DNA of 64,000 nucleotides from Alentia gelatinosa (GCA_950022655.1 OX465583.1:67817652-67881651); one strand, 5' to 3'; shown: positions 20,540 through 31,200, counted from the stretch's first letter. The notes: a model not told the origin generated them from the sequence alone. Program-made: numbers and translations.

Positions 20540-20684
20540 TGCATGGTGGATTGTCATGTCTAGACATATGTCTACGATTTTGCACCTTCCCGATATATGT
20601 CTCTGATATTTGCTTTTTTGTATCGGTGCCATATCGGTAGGTCCAGATTTCTATTGTAGTAGGTGGACGCCAGGCCTTATTGTT
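20540..20684 (-). mobile_element. Family J element, partial
   Basis: TAGACATATGTCTACGATTT, TTGTATCGGTGCCATATCGG and GTAGGTGGACGCCAGGCC match the end of the complete copy at 53901-54183 in inverse orientation. TTA follows the last GGCC. Confidence 0.65.
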
Positions 20685-20794
20685 GTTTTTAACCATCATT
20701 TTACCATTTGCATCCGGAACGTATATATATTTGCAGGAAACCAATGCAGAACATTTAGTGGAAGTTTGACATCCAATTGCTCATAACATCGTTA

Positions 20795-21237
20795 AGGGGG
20801 GCGTCCATCAACCACGACAAGGCTACGACAATGGCTTTTCGACAAGGTCCACGACAGGCCTACAATTGGAAGGCCTGTTGTAGCCTTGTCATGGTTGGTG
20901 GACTATAGTTCCCGACAAGAGGCTACGACAAGGCCCCGACAGGCTGCGACACGAAGCTTGTCGGGGGCCTTCCGACAAGGTTACGACAAAAACGAACATG
21001 TTCGATTTTTGCCACGACAGGAGCCTTGTCGTGGCGTGTCGTGGTTTCCTCGATCTCACTGTCATGGTGTGTCGGTACCATGGACGCCTTTTTTTTGCAA
21101 CCAGCGAAGTCTACGACACGCCACGACAACGCTGTCGCAGAGCTCCCCTCCCAACAACAAGGCTGCGACAAGGCACTGATTGGAACTTTCTTGCTGGCGC
21201 GTGTCGCAGCCTTGTCGTGGTTGGTGGACGCCCCCCT
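20795..21237. mobile_element. Family E palindromic MITE with TTA target duplication
   Basis: AGGGGGGCGTCCATCAACC at the left and TTGGTGGACGCCCCCCT at the right are flanked by TTA (20792-20794 and 21238-21240). The central CGAACATGTTCG is intact at 20993-21004. Overlapping frames on both strands are arm translations and not genes. Confidence 0.85.
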
Positions 21238-21240
21238 TTA

Positions 21241-21474
21241 AAGTAGATTTTCTGGAATCAATGTCCTCACAGGTTAAAGGTCTTTATTGATGATATAAGC
21301 TTTACGTATTTTCGTTCCTATCATTTGAAGGATTATATTCAAATATAGGTCATCGGGAATAGGAACTTGTTCAGATAGATATCTAACTAGAACAGGACTA
21401 TCTGGAGAGCTTGCTTTCTCTGTTCTTATTAGGAAGTGGCGTCTTTTGGAAATGTTTAAAAAGAACTGGATTGA
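21241..21474. other. Unassigned sequence
   Basis: No feature was recognised. Confidence 0.35.
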
Positions 21475-21600
21475 GAATCGTATAAATAAGCAATACTCCA
21501 CTCTTTGGATGTCCTGTAATCGTCACTCGACCTCGCCTTGACGATTACAGCACATCCAAACTCATGGAATATTGTTTATTCTACGACTCGAGTATGGTTC
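21475..21600. mobile_element. Family H foldback MITE
   Basis: TCGTATAAATAAGCAATACTCCA and GATGTCCTGTAATCGTCA are mirrored by TGACGATTACAGCACATCC and GGAATATTG...TACGA. The loop between the arms is only a few bases. Confidence 0.75.
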
Positions 21601-22194
21601 CAGATTTATCCCAGCATAGCATCACAGTATCAGAAAAATTCAAATTACTTGTTGGGAACGTTTAAATCTCCATGTTCATGTCTTGTCTACTCACACTGCG
21701 CTGCTCTGGTTTATTGCTCATCAAAGCCATTCACTTATGCCATTACATCACACCACTCTTTTAGATCATTTTATTTATCCTGAACAAAATAAGGCAAAGT
21801 GCCTGTTTTCAATTCAGTTCGTACTTGGGTACATAGTGTTACATCAATCTTGGCATGCACGTCTGGCTAAATAACTAAAGTTCCTCCCTATGAAGGATGG
21901 TATATACAATGACACATCTCACCAAATACAAACGGTCAAATACAATACATGGGATCGTTTTTGAGTACAGTGGTCCTCTGTGACTTACAGTAGTCATGTA
22001 TGATACAATTTTTGTTTATTGTACACATAGGGGCCATAGCGGCATATGTTGATCAGAGGATGGTTCGTACGATTTACACACTATTCTAGTTGTGCAGCAT
22101 TTGAAATTCGTACTGCAGGAAATTGTTTCCACTATTCTAGGCTCTGTCTGATTGCATTCCAAGATTAGTCATACTTTATTTTTAATAGTTTTGA
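21601..22194. other. Unassigned sequence
   Basis: No feature was recognised. Confidence 0.35.
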
Positions 22195-22335
22195 CGGTTG
22201 TTTGACAGGAAAGTTTTGCACAGCTGGCTGCCACTTCCATGGTGTAGTATTGTCACTTTACGTGGGTGATCATTGCGTATAAATTTCTAGTGTTATTCCT
22301 ATGTCAAAGCTTGTACCAGGGGTAAGAGAAAGACA
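22195..22335 (+). mobile_element. Family A2 element
   Basis: CCATGGTGTAGTATTGTCAC, TTTACGTGGGTGATCATTGC and CTTGTACCAGGGGTAAGAG align with the copies at 12076 and 40625. Confidence 0.65.
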
Positions 22336-23170
22336 TGTCTGCCTCTATTTACAAAAAGTAAATTCAAATTTGGAAGAGCCCGATAATACCAAGCCAATAC
22401 CACACTATGTAGGATACTATTCAATAAGATCTGAAAATGATATCTCACATATGGTCTCCTGAAAAATACCTACCAGATATTGGTATCCTCCACTTCCTGT
22501 GGGAGAATCATATATAAGGTGATTTACGACCCCAAGAAAAGGCAAACTGGTAAATAACCAATGTGGGACTGTGGCTTGGTCGGCCATTTCTCTGCGTCCC
22601 TCCAATCAGCGCAGAAGTTACCCTCCGGCGCGGAAGGACACATGGACCTCGTAAAGTAGTCCCGGCAGGGCGCAAACTACTTCCGGCCGCTAGCTCCCGC
22701 CATGCCCTGCGTCGCGTTCCTCTTGGGAGCCACCTGGGGAGCATTCTATGAACCAAATCACATGTCTGAGACACTACGGAGTTTGCCGACGGGGTAGTGT
22801 CATAAAACGCAGCCAGGGGCCTCAGCGGGGTGTCCACAGGGGGTGAAGGTTGAGTGGAGATCCACTGAGGCATTATGGGATAGATGAGATCACCCTGACC
22901 TGTAAATCAACTTGGAAGAAATTAATCCATTTCCCCCGATGCATCCCTTGAGATTATTCAAATAGAGTAGATTTAGGTTATTAGGTATAACAAGTTTTTT
23001 TTATTTCATTGTTGATGTTTTCAACATGGAGATATTTTAATAGTTTGTTTGGTCCAGAAAGATGTATATTGTTGGTAACGTATTTGCACAGCTGGTTTCA
23101 TCCTTTTCATTAATCAATCGCATCAAAACCACGACCAAGGTGAAGCTAACGCCCTGGTGATTAATGAATG
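22336..23170. other. Unassigned sequence with a CpG-rich patch at 22600-22740
   Basis: The patch has many CpG dinucleotides and an ETS-type ACTTCCGG (22679-22686) in otherwise AT-rich DNA. Frames through it on the minus strand (up to 121 codons) have no domain. It could be a promoter or enhancer. No neighbouring exon was recognised. Confidence 0.35.
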
Positions 23171-23173
23171 ATA

Positions 23174-23465
23174 CACTGCGCGAAAACCACCAGTTTATAT
23201 ATGTATACACCCGCCCTATATAGGTATGATTTTGCGTATACAAGGTAGTCCTATTTTCCGTTGTGTATATGCCTCATCTATAGACGTGTAAAATGTATAC
23301 GACCCGCGTATAATGTCCCGCACACGATATTTCTCTTCATTTACGCTTTGCGGCAAATACAGCCATTATGCTGACGTATAGAAGGGGATGCATGTCAATA
23401 TACAGCTGATACATGCACTTACGCGATGGCGTATATAGGAATAAATTGGTGGTTTTCACGCAGTG
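23174..23465. mobile_element. Palindromic MITE related to family K, 292 bp
   Basis: The ends CACTGCGCGAAAACCACCAG and CTGGTGGTTTT-type CACGCAGTG are inverted repeats of about 23 bp, flanked by ATA on both sides. The left part shares TATATAGGTATGATTTTGCG with family K. No coding capacity is visible. Confidence 0.8.
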
Positions 23466-23473
23466 ATACTTTA

Positions 23474-24137
23474 AGGCCAATTCCCACTTGGCGATTCCTG
23501 CCCCTAAAGGCCTATCTCCATTGGGCGATGAAAACGGTGTAGATTTTTTGAGTTACGTAGAAAGTCTGTCGGTGATGCCACTCACTGTGCGTCTATATAG
23601 AAGGGTAGTAGAGTTCACTCAGTGACCAAGCTTTCACACAGTGGTAAGTGGTGCCACATTTCATAATCTAAGCAGAAAAAGTCGTGGGGCATTTCACGAG
23701 CTGGGTCGTTTCTATTGACCGATTTTGGGTCAGCAGAGCCAGAAGCCCATCGGGTGGTTCCTGACTGTAGGTCGGTGACGGGAGATCGGCCAATGGAAAC
23801 AGGCCTTAAGACTACTGCTGGCTATAATAGCAGGGACACAGCAGTCGCACTGCAGGTGGGATGGGCATAGTTGGCGACTCAGTCTAGGTCACAGCAGGGG
23901 TTCAGCGACCATGCCCTAATATATTTCAAACACGCTTGAAATTGAATCGCAAGAGACTGGAGCCCTTTTTAGAATGAATCCAGTTGCCAACTCATAGCCG
24001 AACAACGGGGGGTAGGGCAATAGTCGCTGACGATTTTGTTATTTTGCATTCCCACATGGCAACTCAGCAAACCATCCCTAGAAATTTTGGCTGATCGTTG
24101 CTGACGGGTGCCAAAATCGCTTAGTGGGAATTTGGCT
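23474..24137. mobile_element. Family D' element, 664 bp, TTA target duplication, interrupted by family D
   Basis: AGGCCAATTCCCACTTGGCG at the left is mirrored by GCTTAGTGGGAATTTGGCT at the right. TTA flanks both ends (23471-23473, 24138-24140). TTA/TAA duplication is the PIF/Harbinger signature. Removing the inner insertion leaves about 350 bp. Confidence 0.8.
23508..23816. mobile_element. Family D MITE inserted in D', TAA target duplication
   Basis: AGGCCTATCTCCATTGGGCG and GATGAAAACGGTGTAG at the left pair with GATCGGCCAATGGAAACAGG and CCT at the right. TAA flanks the element at 23505-23507 and 23817-23819. It is younger than its host. Confidence 0.82.
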
Positions 24138-24520
24138 TTAGCGAGACATGTTCAACCTATTGGGATCGATAAAATTATCGCGCCATCGAGAGAGACAATG
24201 TACCATAAATGCTGTCCCGACAAGGTTAACAAGTTTCTAATTGTATCATAAACTTCTAAATATCTAGATACATATTGAAATATTTACAAAAAGGTAACAA
24301 TGTCGACCCGATCTTCAGAGTGTGCTGGGCAGGCGGAAGTGACTTTCTGCGCATGTACGAACGTCACTCGGTGCTATGCTTACTATCGCATTTTCGTTTG
24401 AAAAAAATTGAACTACTTTTAAAATTTTCTTTGCATTATTTATAATCATATTATTTTGAAATTTTCGGTATGACTCTTTAGACCGTATAATATTTATCTA
24501 TTTTTATTTCCGTATTTCTG
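24138..24520. other. Unassigned AT-rich sequence
   Basis: No feature was recognised. Confidence 0.35.
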
Positions 24521-25120
24521 TGTTTTATTATATACCTGTGCCAGTATGTTACACAAATACCAACCTCTGCTAGGGTATTGGTATTAAATATATACCGGCA
24601 CAGTATGTGGTATAAAATGACGTACCACCCTACTTTGAATACAAATTCTGATTGGCTGAAAAAAATTGCATTGACCTACTTATGAAATGCTGGCAGTGAC
24701 TTGCAGCACTCCGCTGATTTATGTGTGCAAAGGATCACAGGAGTTGAAGGGGAAAAAAGAGTAAAAAATGTGCTTAGAGCATATTCTGTGCTTGACTTTC
24801 ACTAAGATGTCAACAGATATACCAGCACACTTTGAATCCAGCTTGGACAGCAGATTTCCTTCTATAATTCATCAAATACTTATACTTGAAGGTATATAAT
24901 AAAATAAAAATGTATTACCTTACTGGTACATACTCACATACCTTGTTTCTTTTGATAAAAATATTCCACGAGCTCTGCGAGCTCGTGGAATATTTTTATC
25001 AAAAGAAACGCGGTATGTGAGTATGTACCAGTAAGGTATATACATTTTATCTTAATATTTAACCAATACTAATCAAAGTATGGTGGTACGTCACCATACC
25101 GGCACAGTATGGTAGTACGT
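24521..25120. mobile_element. Family X foldback element with a near-perfect central palindrome
   Basis: Arms of about 70 bases (24907-24975 and 24980-25049) are almost fully complementary with only a TGC-type spacer. They run from AAAATGTATTACCTTACTGG to CCACGAGCTC and back. Outside them, ATACCGGCACAGTATG occurs near 24595 and 25100 and ACGTACCACC near 24620. Together these suggest a larger foldback unit. Confidence 0.75.
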
Positions 25121-25619
25121 ATCAACTACCACCTCTATATCAGACTTTGGTATAAAATTCACAGTATTCTCTGGCATAGGTATATAGTACCAAAAAAAAC
25201 CCTCTCCTCCTTCCCCTCCCCTAAATCTACCGCCAGACAGGTCCTAGACGGCCGTGGTAGGCGAACAACAGTCTACCTGATACCAACCCCGCGACATTCA
25301 ATATTCAGAAATTCTATCCATGCTCTACTGTCGTCTTCCTAATGGAGCACACTGAAAATGGATGTCTAGTGCCGTCGCCGGTCTGGCAACTTGGCGTTTT
25401 GCATATATAAACAAATGGTGACAGGACCGTGAAGAGTGGTGTTTCTCTGGTCGCATCCCAATGGACCCGTACAGCCAGAGAAAGGTGACTATAGTCTCAT
25501 GTAGCAACCAAGATGTCCCCAAATCTTTCCTAGGCAGAAATATCTCGCCCACCTCCATGCGGTAGAGGGATACGGAAAGCTGGGAAAGATTTTTTTCCAA
25601 ACGTCCCCATAGCTCCCCA
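25121..25619. other. Unassigned sequence
   Basis: A 115-codon minus frame (25325-25672) carries no recognised domain and overlaps a family G end. Confidence 0.35.
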
Positions 25620-26225
25620 AGATCGCATGGTACTGTCTGATTATTATAAGTGAGATTCATAGATAGGGACAAAGGTACTTCACACCTTATTACCAGTACC
25701 CAAGCTCCCCTAAATCACATGGTACTGACTGTATATTAAGTGGGGATCACACGTAGGGACAAATATACCTGAGGCTGGTGTACTATACTCCTTTTCACCA
25801 GTTGCCGCTAGGTACAAAGTCTCACAGATTGGAGTGTTCTACAGTCTCAGGGAACCATAATGGTCTCAATTCACATGGGAAGACTTAACAGGTACATAGT
25901 CTCACCCCTACACCCTTATACAGGGTACACAGTCGCCGACTCAGGGCACTTGCCTGTCTGAATAAGTGTAATTTGGGACTACTGAGACTCACAGACTGGG
26001 GGAGAACGTGTGAAGTACATTTGTCTCACCAAAATGGCCCTCTAAATTCTAAATCTGTTTAAAGTCAAAATCTAATGAAATTCTGTTCCTTGTTAGAGCT
26101 GATGTGACTGACAGTTGCAAAGGAAAAAACTTGTCTCATCAAAATGGAACCATACAATATAGACGAGGATTTGTCTCAGACAAACGCTATGTGAGGTACA
26201 TGGATCCTATCATCTGATTCCCACT
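25620..26225 (+). mobile_element. Family G element, longest copy, about 600 bp
   Basis: Two diverged family F units (25655-25800) precede the body blocks GGTACATAGTCTCACCC, TTTGTCTCACCAAAATGG, CTTGTCTCATCAAAATGGAA and TTGTCTCAGACAAACGC. It ends GTGAGGTACATGGATCC. The order matches 14185-15013. No coding capacity is visible. Confidence 0.7.
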
Positions 26226-26319
26226 TTATTAAGAGAAAATATGGTTTATGAGTCCTTACAGATGGCCGTTCAAGGTCATTTGATGTATAATTACATCCGG
26301 ATGCAGCAGGCAGAGGGAC

Positions 26320-26640
26320 ATGTTTTTTCGTCAAATGATTGAGAACGCTCACCCGTACGGGCTCAGTCTATACGTTTTCTTCCTAATCATGGCCCTCCTA
26401 CCTCCTAATCATTAAAAAAAAAAAGTTTTATTAACTGTACAAGGCCAATGCCATTCACTACGGCCCGCTGTCATGGTGGACGCGAACATTATTTTTACTA
26501 TATACCCATGCCGTATATATACGAACCAAAATACGGACTACCTTCCCACACACGTTTATTAAAATTTTGGTTGCTAAGCAAATTTTCTTTTATAAATTTC
26601 GGGTATATAGTAAACAGACATTCGCTCACAGGTATACTTT
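26320..26640 (+). repeat. Family O and L dispersed repeats
   Basis: GTCAAATGATTGAGAACGCT, GGGCTCAGTC, TATTAACTGTACAA, CCATTCACTACGGCCCGCTG and GGACGCGAACATTAT are colinear with 53035-53215. The family L block (ACGTTTATTAAAATTTTGG) follows at 26550. Confidence 0.7.
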
Positions 26641-26915
26641 AAAATATTATATAGCAAACAGCAGGTGGCCTCTACATCATGTTGGCGTAACATGGACATG
26701 TCCCATTTCCGGTAAGACAGCAGTCCTATTTTTGTGTGGCACTGGGGGGAAAATATCACAGAGACACTGCAGTGGAAAGCGTTGTACCAACCGCCGGGGT
26801 TAATAAACAGGCCCCTGCGTAAGCCCCTAAAGTTCTCTGGAAATGGCCAGCATTACAGGGGGCCGCTGCATTTATCAGTAAGTGCAACTTGGGCTTAAAG
26901 AATAACTCTAATTCC
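26641..26915. other. Unassigned sequence
   Basis: GGTTAATAAACAGGCCCCTG at 26797-26816 is a possible family B end remnant. Nothing else was recognised. Confidence 0.3.
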
Positions 26916-27000
26916 CTTAAAGGCATATCCTGCAAGTCTTAGTGGCGCCACCTGGTGATTTCCAAATATTTTCAAATATCAACCAACTTTTGATATGCAG
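26916..27000 (+). repeat. Dispersed repeat shared with 62333-62415
   Basis: TTAAAGGCATATCCTGCAAG and GGCGCCACCTGGTGATTT match TTAAAGGCATATCGGGCAAT and GGCGCCACCTGGTAAGTT. The similarity fades after about 90 bases. Confidence 0.55.
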
Positions 27001-27180
27001 GTGTCACGACTTATTGCCACAGAGGATGTATGTCAAATCCATTTCTGTTCCACCGCCAATATTAAGTCCTCTACTCTATTGCAGTGATTTTCAACCGAAT
27101 ATTTACCATATCTCATGGCATGCTCCTGATTCTCAAACTTAGTATGTAGATGTAGATTTAATTGTATGGATGGCCCCTAA
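27001..27180. other. Unassigned sequence
   Basis: No feature was recognised. Confidence 0.3.
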
Positions 27181-27184
27181 ACCC

Positions 27185-27810
27185 CAATACACATCTACCG
27201 ATTTCGGAACATTTATGTACCTTTGTCGGCGACAAACGGACGGTTATTTATCTCAGGCGAAACATCCTAACGGAGTCAGCCGTAGTCGGTAGATGTAGCA
27301 CAGCTAGGCAAGGGTCAGGCCTCGATTAGTGAACCACCTCCTTCAGATGTTATTTTGTTGCTGACAAGTTGTGGTTTCTATGTTCCTAAATCGGTGGCCA
27401 AAAGTTTATCATCATGTTGATAAATCCGGTTGGCTACAAAGGAACTGGGGCTGACAAAGCACTTACACTAATCGCTTAGTGATACTTGTAGGAGGGGGGG
27501 GGGGGGGGGGGTGCCACATACAGTTTGGGTGTTAATTGTGCTTTATGGCGATTAATGGCCCGCAGTGGTTCCTTCATCTGTGGCCTTCTGTCGTTCAGAA
27601 ATCACATTTCAGTCGTTTGGTGTACATGTAATCGTATCTCTGTCAGCTAGTGTCGACTGATTTGCTTAGGACTAATACCCTCCTCCTTCTCTATGGTATC
27701 TTGCTGTGATGGCCGCTGGTCGAAAAACAGGATACATAATTTGCCTGAGACAAGTTCACCGACTCCCATACGATTTGGGAATTAATCGTTCAACCCAGAA
27801 TCGGTATTTC
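27185..27810. mobile_element. Family C element, full-length form, about 625 bp, with an 18-base G run
   Basis: The left end CCCAATACACATCTACCGAT is followed by TTTGTCGGCGACAAACGGA. The right part carries CACCGACTCCCATACGATTTG and AATCGTTCAACCCAGAATCGG, the standard inner flank of the right TIR. A run of 18 G (27494-27511) sits in the middle. Non-autonomous. TAA follows or precedes the GGGCTT ends in the better copies. Confidence 0.75.
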
Positions 27811-28375
27811 TGCATTGGACTTTAGGAAAAAAGAGGAACGTTATAAACAAAAAATTCCGAACGACCATAGAGAGAGAGATAACGTAAAAAAAAAGACAAC
27901 ACAACGTTATAAACATGACTATTTTGCCTGTCACGATAGTGTGACGCTTTTTCCGTTTGATTTCAACATTCCGTGCTTCAACGCAGCAAGTTTTCTAACA
28001 TTAATGTGCATATTAAGTAGCGGTATGTTATGCCATGAGTCGCGGGCCATTCGGAGACGTTGAATGATAGCATAAGAACAGAGCGGTAAGTACCTCATAA
28101 GTCAGTTAGACGGGGAACATATGCGACTGTGTATGGATTCAAGATGGTATCATTTTTATTGTTGGATCTACATAAGATGATTTATGAATGAAGCCTTAGT
28201 TCTAAGCATGTTAGCTTTTATGATTCTCGTAAATCTTGTATTTCACAGGCATATTGGCTTAGATGGGTAAACAATAAAAGATCCCATCCATCTCATTCAG
28301 CTATCTGATAGTCATTACCACAGAATCCACAGAACAAAAATGATATATTCAGCCTAGCAGCAACAAAAACACACT
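27811..28375. other. Unassigned sequence
   Basis: A lysine-rich 82-codon frame (27815-28063) has no recognised domain and is not called. Confidence 0.35.
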
Positions 28376-28783
28376 GTGGTAACCTTTTGTCGAAGATCAC
28401 ACCGATTTTTTCCCGCCTTTCCAGGAATGAGCGATAATATGATAAAACAGGAAGAGGAAGTGCCTACTCCCCCTGGCGGCCGTCCCACACGCTACACTCT
28501 CCGAGCAGAGGGTCTCCAGGTTCACTCCCTACCCCCTCCAGACCACATTTATTTATTTGTGCTTTATACTCGGGCTCAGGCACGTCGTAAGCAGGCGAGG
28601 AATCCTCAGCCTTGAGTTACGTGTGTTTATAACAAACGGTTATTGGGTTACTCCCCGGCAGGCCCGGAGGAATACACAGGTGTGGCAGGGATAGAAACTG
28701 TACCTAGACCTAAACACCGCGCGCGGGTCGACCCTGGAGCAGGGTAAAGATAGCGGCGTACACAGGACATGGTGATCGGCGTT
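28376..28783. other. Unassigned sequence with a GC-rich patch at 28665-28745
   Basis: No gene is supported. The GCGCGCGGGTCGACCC patch is CpG-dense. Confidence 0.35.
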
Positions 28784-29362
28784 ACCACATGGCTCCGACT
28801 GACTATAGACCTTTCCCATGTTATCCGTAGCACATGTTGCCACATGGTCAGCCATAGGCCTTTCCCATGTTAACGTAGCAATTTGTTACCACATGTCTCC
28901 GACCATAGACCTTTTCCATGTTACCACATGGCTCCGATTGACTATAGACCTTTCCGATGTTAGTGTAACACGGCACTACCACATGGCTTTGACTACAGAC
29001 CTTTTCCAAGTTAATGTAGCACGGCGTTACCACATGGCTCCGACTATAGACTTTTCCCATGTTAGCTGAAGTATGGCATTACCACATGGGTCCGACTATC
29101 GACCTTTCCCATTTTAACGTAGAACGGTGCTACCACATGGCTACGACTATAGACCTTTTCCATGTTAGCGTAGCATGGCCTTACCACATGGTTCTGACAA
29201 TAGACCTTTCCCATGTTATCCGTAGCACAGTGTTACCACATGGCTCTGACTATAGACCTTTCCCATGTTAGCTGTAGTATGGCATTACCACATGACTATA
29301 GGCCTTTCCCATGTTATCCATAGCAAGGCGTTGCCACAAGGCTCTGACTACAGACCTTATCT
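28784..29362 (+). repeat. 52 bp satellite, first block, about 11 units
   Basis: ACCACATGGCTCCGACTATA units start at 28784, 28839, 28888, 28923, 28979, 29029, 29081, 29132, 29183, 29235 and 29287. Late intervals are 50-52 bp and early ones are irregular. Each unit also carries GACCTTTCCCATGTTA and CGTAGCACGGCGTT. Frames on both strands are repeat translations. Confidence 0.92.
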
Positions 29363-29531
29363 GTAGCACGGATTTGCATAGAACTAATATCCACCACCCC
29401 CTCTCCTCGATATCCGCCGGTCGAGCGAAGGGTTATGTAATTTGCCTGCGATAAGTTCAACAACTCCTATACAATTTGGGAACTAATCGTTCAACCATTA
29501 ATCGGTAGATGGGTATTGGGCTTAACTGTAG
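29363..29531. mobile_element. Truncated family C element inside the 52 bp satellite
   Basis: It carries CCACCCCCTCTCCTCGATAT, TAATTTGCCTGCGATAAGTTC, AACTAATCGTTCAACC and the right end AATCGGTAGATGGGTATTGGGCT, followed by TAA. Satellite units resume immediately after. The left TIR is missing. Confidence 0.8.
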
Positions 29532-29690
29532 TGGCATTACCACATGACTCCGACTATAGACCTTTCCCATATTAATGTAGCAAGGCATTACCACATGGCT
29601 CAGACTATAGTCCTTTCCCATGTTAGCTGTAGCACAGTTTTACCACATGGCTCTGACTATAGACCTTTCCCATGTTATCGTGGCTAATAT
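29532..29690 (+). repeat. 52 bp satellite, second block, 3 units
   Basis: GGCATTACCACATGACTCCG, GGCATTACCACATGGCTCAG and GTTTTACCACATGGCTCTG continue the array after the inserted element, with GACCTTTCCCAT in each unit. Confidence 0.9.
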
Positions 29691-29818
29691 ATTGGTTTCT
29701 ATGACGGGCCGGACAGATGACTAGTCGCCTATACATGTAGTTGACCAACACATGCGTACTCAGTTCACTGTTCATGAAGCTAGAGCCAGTGATATTATAA
29801 ACCGGAAGTTGGATTTCC
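29691..29818. other. Unassigned sequence
   Basis: No feature was recognised. Confidence 0.3.
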
Positions 29819-30034
29819 TGGGCATGTTTGATAATCTAGGATCGTACATGAGGACCCTGTACCTCGTTCAAGGGTTATGTTCAACAATATTTAAGTATGT
29901 CCGCTAAGACAGTCTTAGCCGTTCATATGGTTCATATGGCCCATAAGTGTTGAATAAAGTTGACCCACATCTTCCCTAGGTCTCTATGGCCCACAGAAAA
30001 GGGTCTACATGTACTAAATTATTAAACGGGCCCC
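29819..30034. mobile_element. Family B MITE, 216 bp
   Basis: GGGCATGTTTGATAATCTAGG plus ATCGTACATGAGG at the left is mirrored by CTACATGTACTAAATTATTAAACGGGCCCC at the right. The interior (GCTAAGACAGTCTTAGCCGT, AAAGTTGACCCACATC) matches the copies at 44352 and 49553. It supplies the uninterrupted reference for the nested copy at 49553. Confidence 0.82.
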
Positions 30035-30441
30035 AGGTTAGAATGGAGTCAATTGTCATTGTTCCGACTCCAAAGATGGCGACTCACTGGTGCTAACCTG
30101 GAACGGTGTTATTTCAGAAGGTGTTGAGAGGTGGATAGGTAGCATCAACATCTACTTCGTATCTCACCTGGAGAGACTGACTGTTGGTGTGTTGTCGACA
30201 GGACTTGCAGCGCAGGATAGTCAACAATAAGCAAGGCAAGACGTCACGATAATAAACTATCTTCATGTATACTCTGCGTGTGTCTCCAACAGAGTGTTTG
30301 ATATACAAGAAGAAATATACACAGTGCACTTTATCATAATGCCCCTGAGGCATTTTATTGCTTGCAACAGCCACAAATGATACCAATATACACACGTATT
30401 CAAACATCCATATATCCACGTATGTCTTCATGCATTACTAT
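30035..30441. other. Unassigned sequence
   Basis: A 105-codon minus frame (30114-30431) has no recognised domain. Confidence 0.35.
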
Positions 30442-30546
30442 TAAGGCCCGTTTCCATTGGCCGATTTCCCGTCACCGATCTACAGAAATCGGTAGGTGTG
30501 TATTGGGCGTAAGCGGTGCCGTTTTCGTCGGCTAGTGGAAAATGGG
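30442..30546. mobile_element. Family D MITE with an embedded family C terminus
   Basis: TTAAGGCCCGTTTCCATTGG starts a family D copy. AAATCGGTAGGTGTGTATTG and GGCG, a family C end, follow. GCCGTTTTCGTCGGCTAGTG then restores the family D right arm. Confidence 0.6.
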
Positions 30547-31004
30547 ATAATTCCTGTCAAGCTACTGTGACAAAGAGTCCCTGCGCTTCGAATAATGCGA
30601 GGATAAATTGTCCATTCATGAGACCCAGTAGGGTACTTCACTTCACAGAATCACAGCATTTAGGACATATAATGAACCACCAGCCATGTATGTGGCACTG
30701 TTCCAAACTGACAGCAATTCTCCATCGTTTTTACTCGTAATCTAACTGACTAAATGGTATATTTATGGATTTGGAGATTTGAAATGATCAATATCTACCC
30801 TGGAGCAATTAAAAAAAGAGAAAGAATTACATAGCTGAGTATCGCATACGACCTATAATGACTTTGAATATTGTACAATCAGACTTTATCAGATATCTAT
30901 GGTTTGTTCTGGTGTATTATGCCGGTAAATTAGCTCTAAGTATACAGCCTACATACAAACATTAACCATAATATGAATAAATATCCATATATATATGAAT
31001 TCAT
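30547..31004. other. Unassigned AT-rich sequence
   Basis: No feature was recognised. Confidence 0.35.
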
Positions 31005-31064
31005 GGCATAACAGTGGCATACAATAACACCATGTTAAGCCTATGGAAATTTATATGAGGGTTA

Positions 31065-31122
<58 letters not shown>

Positions 31123-31200
31123 CCTACCCCTCATATGAATTTCCATAGTCTTCTGCTACAGATATAACTCAGCTCCGCTTCGTGATATATGTATGTTTAT
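31005..31200. mobile_element. Family A foldback with an (AT)n tract at its tip
   Basis: CTATGGAAATTTATATGAGGG and TTAGGATA at 31038-31068 face TTTATCCTACCCCTCATATG and AATTTCCATAG at 31120-31150. Between the arms lie about 50 bases of uninterrupted AT dinucleotide. GTGGCATACA upstream and CAGCTCCGCTTCGTGATAT downstream are standard family A flanks. Confidence 0.85.

Noticed and set aside
14185..29690. CRISPR-like direct repeats
   Set aside because: The regular arrays are head-to-tail satellites without unique spacers, in a eukaryotic context with no cas genes.
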